Assembly (NCBI RefSeq): GCF_000025265.1 | Contig: NC_013739.1 | Coordinates: 744,001 to 808,000 of the forward strand | Direction: 5' to 3' | DNA length: 64,000 nucleotides | Source of the DNA: Conexibacter woesei DSM 14684 | GTDB lineage: Bacteria > Actinomycetota > Thermoleophilia > Solirubrobacterales > Solirubrobacteraceae | Program-made: the position numbers and the translations under genes | The notes under the pieces: generated by a model | Told to the model about the DNA's origin: nothing | The model's input: only the letters and a program-made list of their open reading frames with translations | The model's database searches: none | Part shown: one piece after another, positions 53,019-61,083 of the stretch | How the letters are laid out: each line of letters begins with the position of its first letter | How positions within the stretch are numbered: position 1 is the first letter of the stretch

Positions 53019-54172
53019 TGCGCGGCCGGCGGGGGCGCGCCCCCGGGTGCGGCGGCCGCCGCGTCTTCCGGCGCGACCGCGCCCGCCTGCTCCAGCTCCC
53101 GCTTGCACTGGGCCCGCAGCAGCACCATCCCGGCGCCGAGCAGCACGCCGAAGATCACGATCGACAGCGGGCGACGCAGGACCGACAGCGGCCCCCACGC
53201 GACGAGCGCGAGGTACGCGAGCGCGGCGGTGCCGTACGCCGCCGCGGGCTGCGCGACGAGCGCGGGCGCGAAGCGGGCGCGCAGCCAGACGGCGCGGCGG
53301 CTCGGCCCGGCGAGCCAGGCGCCGAGGACGGCGAACAGCCCGACGACGATCGTGACGAGCGCCAGCTCCGCGAGCAGCGTCGTGGCGATCCGCCAGACCG
53401 ACGACGCGGTCGGCTCGAGCGAGCCGTCGCCGGCGATCGCGTCGACCAGCTGGTGGCCGGCGACGCGCCGCACGATCAGCACGAGCAGGCCGGCCGCCGC
53501 GAGCGTCGCGCCGGCGCTCAGCAGCGCGCGGCGGCGGGCGAGCGGCGCGAGCCAGATCGCGCCTCCGTAGAGGGCGAGCGCCAGCAGGCCGGGCAGCCAC
53601 GACAGCGTGTTCAGCACGTCGCCGATCGTGCGCAGCGTGTCGAGCTGGTCAGGTCTGATGATCACGATCCGGTTGCGCGGCGGCGGCAGCTGGTCGATCC
53701 GGTCGCCGCTGAAGCCCGCCTCCTGCGCGATCTGCTTCGCCAGCGGTCGCAGGTCGAGCACGACGCCGCGGCCCGCGACGACGGTGCCGCCGCCTTCGAC
53801 CAGCTCGACGAGCTGCTGCTGCGTCAGACGGTTGGCGTCGACCCACAGCTGCTGGACCTTCGGCGCGGCGAGCAGCCGCTCGGTGGCGCGCTGCGCGAGC
53901 TCTCCCACGAGCGCGCCGGCCTGCGGCGCGAGCGGCTGCAGGCGTGGCGGCAGCGCCTCCTGCAGCGCGGCGGTGGTGCGCGAGCCGTCGGCGATGTTCG
54001 CGGCGATCTGGTCGGCGAGCGGGTTGCGGATCGTGTCCTCGCGCAGCAGCGCGGAGCTGGTGCGGACCCAGTCGTCGGTGTTGAGGAGCTGGCGGTCGAC
54101 CCACGTGCCCAGCAGCGCGACGAACGCGCAGAGGGCGGCGAGCCCGATGAGGATGCGGCTGCGGATCGGCAT
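53015..54172 (-). CDS. Multi-pass membrane protein of unknown function
   Basis: A 385-residue membrane protein. One helix at the start (about 7-25), a long extracytoplasmic region to about residue 195 containing VDRQLLNTDDWVRTSSALLRE, then helices near 200-220, 230-245, 275-300, 315-335 and 340-355. The C-terminus is Ala/Pro-rich and cytoplasmic. The N-terminal block resembles actinobacterial integral membrane proteins of unknown role. A leaderless-type TAGCGT box (54180-54185) precedes ATG 54172. It is coupled to the HerA-like gene by an ATGA overlap. Confidence 0.75.
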   Translation of the reverse strand: MPIRSRILIGLAALCAFVALLGTWVDRQLLNTDDWVRTSSALLREDTIRNPLADQIAANIADGSRTTAALQEALPPRLQPLAPQAGALVGELAQRATERLLAAPKVQQLWVDANRLTQQQLVELVEGGGTVVAGRGVVLDLRPLAKQIAQEAGFSGDRIDQLPPPRNRIVIIRPDQLDTLRTIGDVLNTLSWLPGLLALALYGGAIWLAPLARRRALLSAGATLAAAGLLVLIVRRVAGHQLVDAIAGDGSLEPTASSVWRIATTLLAELALVTIVVGLFAVLGAWLAGPSRRAVWLRARFAPALVAQPAAAYGTAALAYLALVAWGPLSVLRRPLSIVIFGVLLGAGMVLLRAQCKRELEQAGAVAPEDAAAAAPGGAPPPAAQ

Positions 54173-54179
54173 GAACACA

Positions 54180-54185
54180 ACGCTA
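54180..54185 (-). promoter_or_regulatory. Leaderless-type -10 box TAGCGT
   Basis: TAGCGT on the minus strand, seven bases, then ATG 54172. Confidence 0.5.
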
Positions 54186-54201
54186 TCCGGAGTGTGGATA
54201 C

Positions 54202-54216
54202 TTGGCGAATCGCCAA
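54202..54216. promoter_or_regulatory. Perfect palindrome TTGGCGAATCGCCAA
   Basis: Seven-base arms TTGGCGA/TCGCCAA around a single A, between the divergent membrane-protein and SHOCT genes. It is a strong operator candidate; the TetR gene at 55053-55685 is the nearest possible regulator. Confidence 0.55.
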
Positions 54217-54238
54217 ATTCCTCGGACGGGAGAGCTGA

Positions 54239-54556
54239 ATGTTCGTACCGCGCCGGCGGCCGCTGATGCGGGCCGCGATGATGGGAGGGGCCGGCTACAT
54301 GGCCGGCAAGCACGCGCAGCGATCCAACTACCGCGAGGCGGAGCAGGAGGAGCGGCTCGCCGACCTGGAGCAGCAGCAGGCCGCGCCGCCGCCCGCGCCC
54401 GCTCAGCCCGCAGCTGCGCCCGCGCCCGCGGCGCCGGCTGCCGCGGGCGGGGACCTCGTCTCAAGGCTCGGCGAGCTGAAGAGCCTGCTCGACGCCGGCG
54501 CGCTGACGCAGGCCGAGTTCGACGCCGCCAAGGCCAAAGTCCTGCAGGGCGCGTGA
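54239..54556 (+). CDS. SHOCT-domain protein
   Basis: A 105-residue protein. The N-terminus is a Gly/Met-rich segment (MRAAMMGGAGYMAGKHAQR), the middle a short helix and an Ala/Pro linker, and the C-terminus a SHOCT domain (SRLGELKSLLDAGALTQAEFDAAKAKVL). SHOCT domains are short oligomerisation modules often joined to unrelated proteins. GGGAGAG precedes ATG 54239. It is followed closely by a DUF6325-type gene; both may respond to the operator at 54202-54216. Confidence 0.8.
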   Translation: MFVPRRRPLMRAAMMGGAGYMAGKHAQRSNYREAEQEERLADLEQQQAAPPPAPAQPAAAPAPAAPAAAGGDLVSRLGELKSLLDAGALTQAEFDAAKAKVLQGA

Positions 54557-54567
54557 GAGGGGCGACG

Positions 54568-55056
54568 ATGACGCTTGGACCGATGCAGCTCGTCGTGATC
54601 GGCTTCGAGGGCGGCGAGCCCAGAGGCGAGATCCTGGCCGAGCTTGAACTGCTCGCCGCGCGCGACGTCGTGCGGCTCGTCGACGTGCTGGCCGTGCGCA
54701 AGGCGCCGGACGGGAGCGTGCAGGTGCTGGAGCTGAGCGCGGCGGCCGAGCCCGGCTCCGAGCTGGGGAACGCGCTCGCCGCGCTCACCGGGCTCCAGGC
54801 CGAGGCGAACGGCGGCGCGCCGAGCCACGCCGAGCGGATCGACGCCTCCGACGAGGACGTCTGGTTCGTCGCGGACGCGATCCCGCCCGGCACCGCCGCC
54901 GCGATCGCGCTGTTGGAGCACCGCTGGGCGATCCCGCTGCGGGAGAAGATGCAGGGTCTCGGCGGGCAGCTGCTCGCGGAGGCGTGGGTCCACCCGCTCG
55001 ACCTGGAGGCGATCGGGCTGACCGCGGCGCAGGAGGAGACCGGCCCGCGCGACTAG
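54568..55056 (+). CDS. DUF6325/DUF1269-like small protein
   Basis: A 162-residue protein with the pattern MTLGPMQLVVIGFEGGEPRGEILAELELLAARDVVRLVDVLAVRKAPDGSVQVLE, typical of the DUF6325 group that is often paired with SHOCT proteins in actinobacteria. The C-terminal part (ALLEHRWAIPLREKMQGLGGQLLAEAWVHPLDL) is also characteristic. Function unknown. ATG 54568 with GAGAGGGG upstream is preferred to a GTG at 54553 that overlaps the previous stop. It ends overlapping the convergent TetR gene by four bases. Confidence 0.8.
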   Translation: MTLGPMQLVVIGFEGGEPRGEILAELELLAARDVVRLVDVLAVRKAPDGSVQVLELSAAAEPGSELGNALAALTGLQAEANGGAPSHAERIDASDEDVWFVADAIPPGTAAAIALLEHRWAIPLREKMQGLGGQLLAEAWVHPLDLEAIGLTAAQEETGPRD

Positions 55057-55685
55057 TCCGCGGCGGGCGCGCCGCCGGACGGCTCCAGCGCCGGGATCAC
55101 CTCGCGCACGAGCGCGAGCAGGCCGCGCGTCATCAGCACGCGGACCTGCTCGCGCGTCGCGCGCCCGGTCGCGAGCCAGTCGGAGACGGCGACCTGGGCG
55201 ACGCCGGTGTAGGCGCGCAGCACGAGCCGCACGTGCGGGGGCACCTCGGTCGAGCCGAAGTGGTTGACGACCATCCGGTCGACGATCGTGTCGCGCATGT
55301 CGTCGACGACGCGCGCGACCTCCGGGTCGCGGTCGAGCGAGACGAGCGTGGCGATCGCGAACGCCAGCTCGCGATGGGACTCCATGAAGTCGAGCCAGGC
55401 GTCGACGTTGCGCGCGACGGTCTCCTCGATCGGCAGGCCGAGGTCCGTGCGCGGGACGGCGCCGCTGAGGTCGCCGAGCCCGCTCAGCACTTCCAGGAAC
55501 AGCTCCCGCTTGCCGCCGAAGTAGTGCGTGACGAGCGCGCGCGAGACGCCGGCCTCCTCGGCGATCGCGGTGATCGAGACGGCGGCGAACGGCCGGCTCG
55601 TGAAGAGGCGGCCGGCGGCGTCCACGATCTCGCTGCGGCGCACGTCGGGATCGAGACGGCTCCAGCGGGGCGATTCGGTGCTCAC
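55053..55685 (-). CDS. TetR-family transcriptional regulator
   Basis: A 210-residue repressor-type protein. The N-terminal helix-turn-helix (about 15-60) reads RRSEIVDAAGRLFTSRPFAAVSITAIAEEAGVSRALVTHYFGGKRELFLEVL. The C-terminal helical domain is the ligand and dimer part. GTG 55685 follows a TAGGGT box by 8 bases with no ribosome site. Its targets are unknown; the neighbouring divergent DUF1269 gene and the palindrome at 54202 are candidates. Confidence 0.9.
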   Translation of the reverse strand: MSTESPRWSRLDPDVRRSEIVDAAGRLFTSRPFAAVSITAIAEEAGVSRALVTHYFGGKRELFLEVLSGLGDLSGAVPRTDLGLPIEETVARNVDAWLDFMESHRELAFAIATLVSLDRDPEVARVVDDMRDTIVDRMVVNHFGSTEVPPHVRLVLRAYTGVAQVAVSDWLATGRATREQVRVLMTRGLLALVREVIPALEPSGGAPAAD

Positions 55686-55693
55686 GTCATCTC

Positions 55694-55699
55694 ACCCTA
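55694..55699 (-). promoter_or_regulatory. Putative -10 box TAGGGT of tetR gene
   Basis: TAGGGT on the minus strand, eight bases before GTG 55685. Confidence 0.4.
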
Positions 55700-55705
55700 C
55701 TCGCG

Positions 55706-55734
55706 TTGACCTGGTGCCAACGAGCCCGTACCGT
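55706..55734 (+). promoter_or_regulatory. Consensus promoter TTGACC-N17-TACCGT
   Basis: TTGACC (55706-55711) and TACCGT (55729-55734) are exactly 17 bases apart, the best sigma-70-type promoter in the window. It drives the DUF1269 gene with a short leader carrying AAAGGA. Confidence 0.7.
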
Positions 55735-55761
55735 CGGCGGCCCCTACGAAAGGACGTCGAG

Positions 55762-56253
55762 GTGGCAACGCTGACGGTTTGGAAGATCAACGACCCGGAC
55801 GGTGCGGAGCGCGCGGTCGCGAAGCTCGAAGGGCTGCAGTCGCAGGGTCTGATCAAGATCCATGACGCGGCGATGGTCAGCTGGCAGGAGGGCAAGAAGA
55901 AGCCGAAGACCAAGCAGCTGCACAGCCTCGCCGGCGCGGGCGCGCTCGGCGGCGCGTTCTGGGGCCTGCTGTTCGGCCTGATCTTCTTCATCCCGCTGTT
56001 CGGCCTCGTCGTCGGCGCGGCGGCGGGCGCGCTCGGCGGCTCGCTCACCGACGTCGGCATCGACGACAGATTCATCGCGCAGGCGCGCGACAGAATCACG
56101 CCGGGCACCTCGGCGCTGTTCCTGCTCTCCTCCGACGCCGTCGTCGACAAGGTCGAGGCAGAGTTCGACCTCTCCAACGCGGAGCTGCTCTACACGAACC
56201 TCTCCAGCGAGAACGAGGCGAAGCTGCGCGAGACGTTCGCCGAGGAGGCCTAG
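55762..56253 (+). CDS. DUF1269 membrane protein
   Basis: A 163-residue protein with the family layout: an N-terminal alpha/beta part (VATLTVWKINDPDGAERAVAKLEGLQ, then IKIHDAAMVSWQEGKKKPKTKQ), two glycine-rich membrane helices (ALGGAFWGLLFGLIFFIPLFGLVVGAAAGALGG) and a C-terminal part (TDVGIDDRFIAQARDRITPGTSALFLLSSDAVVDKV). Start GTG 55762 is preceded by AAAGGA. Function unknown, often linked to stress. It lies 22 bases before the cation/proton antiporter gene and may be co-transcribed with it. Confidence 0.88.
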   Translation: MATLTVWKINDPDGAERAVAKLEGLQSQGLIKIHDAAMVSWQEGKKKPKTKQLHSLAGAGALGGAFWGLLFGLIFFIPLFGLVVGAAAGALGGSLTDVGIDDRFIAQARDRITPGTSALFLLSSDAVVDKVEAEFDLSNAELLYTNLSSENEAKLRETFAEEA

Positions 56254-56275
56254 CCTCCGCGGCAGGTGAAGTGCG

Positions 56276-58030
56276 ATGGATGACGAGCTGGTCGGCCTGG
56301 CGCTCGTCGTCGTGCTCGCCGTCGGAGCCCAGCTCCTGGCGGCGCGGCTCGTCATCCCCGCGATCGTCCCGCTGCTCGCCGTCGGCGTGCTGGCGGGCGA
56401 CGTCACCGGCCTGATCGACCCTGAGGCGCTGCTCGGCCCGGCGCTGACAGACGCGATCTCGATCGCGGTCGGGATCATCCTGTTCGAGGGCGCGCTCGGT
56501 CTCCGCCGCGAGGAGCTGAGCGGCCCCGTCCGCGGCGTCGTGCTGCGGCTCGTCGCCGCCGGCGCGCTGATCACCTGGGTCTGCGCCGCGCTCGCGGTCG
56601 GCTTCCTGCTCGACGTGCCGCGCCCGATCGCGATCCTGATCGGCGCGATCGTGATCGTCTCCGGCCCGACGGTCGTGCTGCCGATGCTCGAGTTCATCCG
56701 GCCCGTCAGGTCGGTCCGCTCGATCCTCAAGTGGGAGGGCATCCTCGTCGACCCCGTCGGCGCGATCGCTGCCGTCGTGACGTTCAACGCGCTCGACTTC
56801 GGCGGCGGCGGCGTGTCGCTGCGCGTCGGCGGCTTCTCGTTGACGATGCTCGCCGGGATCGGCTGCGGCATCGCAGGGGCGCTCGTGCTGATGCCGCTGC
56901 TGCGCGCCGGCTGGCTGGCCGAGCGCCAGAAGGTCGCGGCGACGCTGATGGCCGTCGTCGCGGCGTTCGCCGCCGCCGATGTGCTGCGCGACGACGCCGG
57001 TCTCGTCGCGACGATCGTGATGGGGCTGGTGCTCGCCAACCAGCGCCGCGTCGACATCAGCCGGATCGTCGAGTTCAAGGAGACGCTCGGCGCGATCCTG
57101 CTCGGCGTGCTGTTCATCCTGTTGTCGGCGACGGTCGCGCTCGACGACGTGGTCGCGCTCGGCTGGCCCGCGGTCGCGCTCGTCGCGCTGCTCGTGCTGG
57201 TCGTGCGGCCGCTCGCGGTCGCGGCGTGCACCTGGCGCAGCGGCGTGCCGCTGCGCGAACGCGCGCTGCTGGCGGCGCTCGCGCCGCGCGGGATCGTCGC
57301 CGCCTCGACCGCGTCGGTCTTCGGCCTCGAGCTGGCGGACCGCGGAGCTCCGGGCGCGGAGCTGATCGTGCCGATCGTCTTCACCGTGATCGCCGGCACC
57401 GTCGTCTTCTACGCGATCGTCGCACCACTCGCGGCACGGGCGCTCGGGCTCTCGCACGGCGAGCCGGCGGGCGTGCTCGTCGTCGGCGCGGCGCCGTGGG
57501 CGCGCGACCTCGCGCGGGCGCTCGGCGAGGCAGGCGCTGAGGTGCGCGTCTGGAGTCCGCGCCCGGAGGAGGCCGCGGCGGCGCGCGTCGAAGGGCTGAG
57601 CGTCTGCGACGACCCGCTGCTGGGCGACGGCGCCGTCGCCGACGATCCGCTCGACGAGGCGATCGGCAGCGTGCTCGTGACGACCGACGACGACGCGCTC
57701 AACGAGCTGCTCGTCGAGCGGCTGGCGCAGGAGCTTGGCGCCGCGCGCGTCCTCGCGCTGCCCGCGGCGGACGGGCGTCCACAGGTCGCCGCGCGCGACC
57801 GCGCGCTCGAGCCGCCGCTGTTCGGCGAGCAGGCGACGGCGCAGGAGCTGGCGCGGCGGTGGGAGACGGGGGAGCGCGTGCGCGTCGTCGCGAGCGGGCC
57901 GCCGGGCGCGCTGCCGCTCGCGACCGTGCGCGAGCAGGCGGACGGCGGCGCCCGCGCCGTCCACCCGCTGACGACGGGTCCGGCACCGGCTCCGCGGCCC
58001 GGCGACGTCCTGCTCGTGCTCGGCGCCTGA
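56276..58030 (+). CDS. CPA1-type cation/proton antiporter
   Basis: A 584-residue transporter exchanging Na+ or K+ for H+. About 12 hydrophobic segments occupy residues 5-390, including IAVGIILFEGALGLRREEL, the ion-binding region GPTVVLPMLEFIRP, KWEGILVDPVGAIAAVV and a late LAALAPRGIVAASTASVFGLEL. A C-terminal soluble domain (about 400-584) looks like a degenerate TrkA-N nucleotide-binding fold (VLVVGAAPWARDLARALGEAG), suggesting regulation by a nucleotide. AGGTGA lies before ATG 56276. Confidence 0.9.
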   Translation: MDDELVGLALVVVLAVGAQLLAARLVIPAIVPLLAVGVLAGDVTGLIDPEALLGPALTDAISIAVGIILFEGALGLRREELSGPVRGVVLRLVAAGALITWVCAALAVGFLLDVPRPIAILIGAIVIVSGPTVVLPMLEFIRPVRSVRSILKWEGILVDPVGAIAAVVTFNALDFGGGGVSLRVGGFSLTMLAGIGCGIAGALVLMPLLRAGWLAERQKVAATLMAVVAAFAAADVLRDDAGLVATIVMGLVLANQRRVDISRIVEFKETLGAILLGVLFILLSATVALDDVVALGWPAVALVALLVLVVRPLAVAACTWRSGVPLRERALLAALAPRGIVAASTASVFGLELADRGAPGAELIVPIVFTVIAGTVVFYAIVAPLAARALGLSHGEPAGVLVVGAAPWARDLARALGEAGAEVRVWSPRPEEAAAARVEGLSVCDDPLLGDGAVADDPLDEAIGSVLVTTDDDALNELLVERLAQELGAARVLALPAADGRPQVAARDRALEPPLFGEQATAQELARRWETGERVRVVASGPPGALPLATVREQADGGARAVHPLTTGPAPAPRPGDVLLVLGA

Positions 58031-58042
58031 CCCGGCGCCGCG

Positions 58043-58717
58043 TCAGGTGGTTCTGGCGCGGCGCAGGTTGCCGACGAGCAGCCCGATGATCGTGACGAGG
58101 TAGATCTGCCCGACGAGCATCGCGACGACCGCGATCGCGCGGCCGAACGAGGTCGCCGGCGTCAGGTCACCGTAGCCGGTCGTCGTCATCGTCGTGAAGC
58201 TGAAGTAGACGTGCTGGCTCTGCGAGCCGTCCGTGCCCTCCGCGAAGAACGTGCCGCTGCCGGCGCGCGCGGCGACGGTCACGATCAGCGAGCACAACAG
58301 GCCGAGCAGCAGGTAGACGGCGAGCGCGCCGGCGACCGCCTGGACCGTCACGCCGCGCACTCTCAGCATCCGTCCGAGGCCGACGACCAGCTCGGCGATC
58401 GTCCCGCCGACGAGGATGATGCCGAGCGCCGACCCGACCCACGTCGGGACGCCGTCGAGCGCGACGGCGACCGCGACGCCGAGCGCGAGGACCGCCGCGA
58501 CGGCGGCCGTCGTCTCGCGCATGATCGCGCCGCCGCGGCCGGTGACGACGACCACGACCAGCATCGTCACCGTCAGGACCAGCCCGATCGCGCGGCTGGC
58601 AGGACGTTCGGGCGAGACGATGAAGAAGACGACGGCGACGAACGCCACCAACAGCACGACGCCGTAGCGGTAGCCCGCCTCCTCGCTGAGTCTCACCTTC
58701 TGCACGGCGCATAGCAT
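58043..58717 (-). CDS. Two-pore-type potassium channel
   Basis: A 224-residue membrane protein with several N-terminal helices and a C-terminal ion-channel unit: a pore loop with the K+ selectivity filter TTTGYGD (in FSFTTMTTTGYGDLTP) followed by a last helix. It is an Ion_trans_2-type channel, with no cytosolic regulatory domain. ATG 58717 gives MLCAVQKVRLSEE and covers all helices. It is convergent with the antiporter (12 bases apart), placing two cation transporters side by side. Confidence 0.88.
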   Translation of the reverse strand: MLCAVQKVRLSEEAGYRYGVVLLVAFVAVVFFIVSPERPASRAIGLVLTVTMLVVVVVTGRGGAIMRETTAAVAAVLALGVAVAVALDGVPTWVGSALGIILVGGTIAELVVGLGRMLRVRGVTVQAVAGALAVYLLLGLLCSLIVTVAARAGSGTFFAEGTDGSQSQHVYFSFTTMTTTGYGDLTPATSFGRAIAVVAMLVGQIYLVTIIGLLVGNLRRARTT

Positions 58718-58783
58718 CGCGATCGGTCCGGCGGCATCCGCCGCATGGCCGTCGCATCCGCCCCTGGAGAGAGGATCACGCTC

Positions 58784-60349
58784 GTGAGAGCACCGCGCCT
58801 GACCGACGACAACCGCCGCTGGTGGATCCTCGCGACGATGACGGGGTCGCTGTCGATGATCCTGATCGACCAGACCGTCGTCTCCGTCGCGCTGCCGACG
58901 ATGCAGCGCGACCTCGACCTCTCGACCGTCGGCCTGCAGTGGGTCGTCAACGCCTACCTGCTCGCGATAGCGGCGTTCGTCGCGCTCGGCGGCAAGCTCG
59001 GCGACCTGCTCGGCAACGCGCGCATCTTCCGCCTCGGCGCCGCCGTCTTCGTGCTCGCGTCGGCGGCGTGCGGCTTCGCGCAGGGGGAGGAGTGGATCAT
59101 CGTCGCGCGCTCGATCGAAGGCCTCGGCGCGGCGATGATGACGCCGGCGACCGGCGCGATCGTGATGAACGCGTTCAGACCGTCCGAGCGCGGCCGCGCG
59201 ATGGGGATCTACGCCGGCGTCTCGATGGTCTTCCTCGCGCTCGGCCCGCTGATCGGCGGCGTGCTGACGGAGTGGATCTCGTGGCGCGCCGTCTTCTTCG
59301 TGAACCTGCCGGTCGGCATCGCGATGCTCGTGCTCGCGCGCGTGACGCTGAAGGGCCGCGAGCAGCCGGCGGGCGGGCGGATGGACTGGGGCGGCGTGCC
59401 GCTGATCGTGCTCGGGCTCGGCTGCCTGGTGCTCGCGCTGATGCAGTCGCGCAGCTGGGGCTGGGGCTCGCCCGCGACGATCGGCCTGCTCGTCGCCTCC
59501 GTGGTCCTGCTGACGGCGATGGTCTTCTGGGAGCTGCGGCAGGAGGAGCCGCTCGTGCAGCTGCGGCTGTTCGCCAACCGCAACTTCACGGCCGACAACG
59601 TCGTGCTGGCGGCGGTGCAGTTCGCGCTGATGGGCGTCTCGGTGTTCGGCGCGATCTGGGTCCAGGACGTGCTCGGCTTCGGGCCGATCGAGGCGGGCCT
59701 GTCGCTGCTGCCGCTGACGCTGTCGCTGCTGGTGCTGGCGCCACGGGTCGGTGTGCTCTACGACAAGATCGGGCCGCGGATGCCGGTCGCGCTCGGTGCG
59801 CTCGCCGTCGCCGCCGCGCTGGCGTGGAACGCGATCTGGCTGCACGAGCTGAGCTACGCGTGGATCGTCCCCGGCTACCTGCTGATGGGCGTCGGGCTCG
59901 CGTTCGTGATGACGCCGGCCAACACCGACGGGATGAACGCTGCGCCGCCGGAGCTGCGCGGCCAGGCGTCCGGCGTGATCCAGACGATGCGCCAGGTCGG
60001 CGGGACGATCGGCATCGCTGTGATGGGAACGGTGATCGCGAACGTGCAGCTGACGCAGATCACCGAGCTGCTCGCGAAGGAGGGCGTGCCGGCCGCGAAG
60101 GTCTCCGAGCTGGAGCGGTCGATATCGCAGGCCGCCACCTCGCCGAACCCGTCGGCCGCGGAGGCGGCCGCGCCGCCGGCGCTGGTCGATGGCGTCAAGG
60201 AGGCGGTCACGACCGCGATCTCCAGCGCCTACTGGGTCGGCGCGGGCGTGATGCTCGTCGCTGCCCTGCTCGCCTTCGCGCTGCTGCGCCGCCAGCGCGC
60301 GGTCGACGCCGACGACGAGGACGCGGGCTCCTACGCCGCGATCGGCTGA
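58784..60349 (+). CDS. DHA2-family MFS drug efflux transporter
   Basis: A 521-residue proton-driven exporter with 14 predicted helices, as in EmrB/QacA. The first helix region reads WILATMTGSLSMILIDQTVVSVALPTMQRDL (D in helix 1 motif), and the antiporter motif in helix 5 reads GVSMVFLALGPLIGGVLTEWISWRAVFFVNLPVG. GTG 58784 has GGAGAGAGG 9 bases upstream; ATG 58745 lacks a ribosome site. It is monocistronic and divergent from the K+ channel. Confidence 0.92.
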   Translation: MRAPRLTDDNRRWWILATMTGSLSMILIDQTVVSVALPTMQRDLDLSTVGLQWVVNAYLLAIAAFVALGGKLGDLLGNARIFRLGAAVFVLASAACGFAQGEEWIIVARSIEGLGAAMMTPATGAIVMNAFRPSERGRAMGIYAGVSMVFLALGPLIGGVLTEWISWRAVFFVNLPVGIAMLVLARVTLKGREQPAGGRMDWGGVPLIVLGLGCLVLALMQSRSWGWGSPATIGLLVASVVLLTAMVFWELRQEEPLVQLRLFANRNFTADNVVLAAVQFALMGVSVFGAIWVQDVLGFGPIEAGLSLLPLTLSLLVLAPRVGVLYDKIGPRMPVALGALAVAAALAWNAIWLHELSYAWIVPGYLLMGVGLAFVMTPANTDGMNAAPPELRGQASGVIQTMRQVGGTIGIAVMGTVIANVQLTQITELLAKEGVPAAKVSELERSISQAATSPNPSAAEAAAPPALVDGVKEAVTTAISSAYWVGAGVMLVAALLAFALLRRQRAVDADDEDAGSYAAIG

Positions 60350-60455
60350 GGCGGCCCGCGCGTCCGGCCGCCCGGCGCCCGGCGCTCGGGCGGCCCGTCG
60401 CCCGTTTCGCTGACCGCTCGCACCGGAAGACGGACCTCTGAGGTCGCCGCGGCCG

Positions 60456-60461
60456 TACTGT
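60456..60461 (+). promoter_or_regulatory. Leaderless-type -10 box TACTGT
   Basis: TACTGT, seven bases, then ATG 60469 of the sigma factor gene. Confidence 0.5.
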
Positions 60462-60468
60462 CCGTGAG

Positions 60469-61083
60469 ATGGCCTCCACGCCCGCTTCCGACTCGCTCGC
60501 CGCGGCCGGCCCGCTGCCGCGGCTGCGGCGTGCGCGGTCGTGGTCGTGGTCGCGGGAGCGGGAGCCGTCCGAGCAGGCGCTGATCGCCGGCGCCCTCGCG
60601 GGCGACGAACAGGCGCTCGAACGGCTCTTCCGCCGCAGCTGGCCGCAGGCGTACCGCGTCGCGCTGCTGATCGTCCGCGACCATGCCGCCGCCGAGGACG
60701 TCGCGCAGGAGGCGTTCGTCGCGGCGGTGCGGCAGCTGGAGCGGTTCGACCGCCGGCGTCCGTTCACGCCGTGGCTGCTGCGGATCGTCACCAACCGCGC
60801 GATCGACTGGACGCGCGCCGGCCACGCCCGGCGCGAGGTCGCCGCCGCGGCGCCGCCCCCGGTCGCGGTCGAGGACGGGCCGAGCGGCGCGCCCTCCGCC
60901 GAGCTGCTCGCCGCGCTCGCGGCGCTCCCGCCCGAGCAGCGCGCGGTCGTCGTCCTGCGCCACCTGCTGGAGCTGACGCCGGGCGAGATCGCGCGTGTGC
61001 TGGAGCTGCCGCGCGGGACCGTCAACTCGCGCCTGCGCCGCGGCCTCGACGCGCTCAGACCCGTGCTGAAGGAGCGCGGATGA
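60469..61083 (+). CDS. ECF-type RNA polymerase sigma factor
   Basis: A 204-residue sigma-70 family factor with only regions 2 and 4. Region 2 reads EQALERLFRRSWPQAYRVALLIVRDHAAAEDVAQEAFVAAVRQLERFDRRRPFTPWLLRIVTNRAIDWTR; region 4 is LAALPPEQRAVVVLRHLLELTPGEIARVLELPRGTVNSRLRRGLDALR. It redirects polymerase to a regulon set by its anti-sigma partner. The stop overlaps the next gene by four bases (ATGA at 61080), so the two are coupled. Confidence 0.93.
   Translation: MASTPASDSLAAAGPLPRLRRARSWSWSREREPSEQALIAGALAGDEQALERLFRRSWPQAYRVALLIVRDHAAAEDVAQEAFVAAVRQLERFDRRRPFTPWLLRIVTNRAIDWTRAGHARREVAAAAPPPVAVEDGPSGAPSAELLAALAALPPEQRAVVVLRHLLELTPGEIARVLELPRGTVNSRLRRGLDALRPVLKERG

Noticed and set aside
51498-53600. 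Longer start for HerA-like ATPase
   Set aside because: The frame continues into the upstream membrane-protein gene in another frame; an ATGA overlap places the start at 53018.
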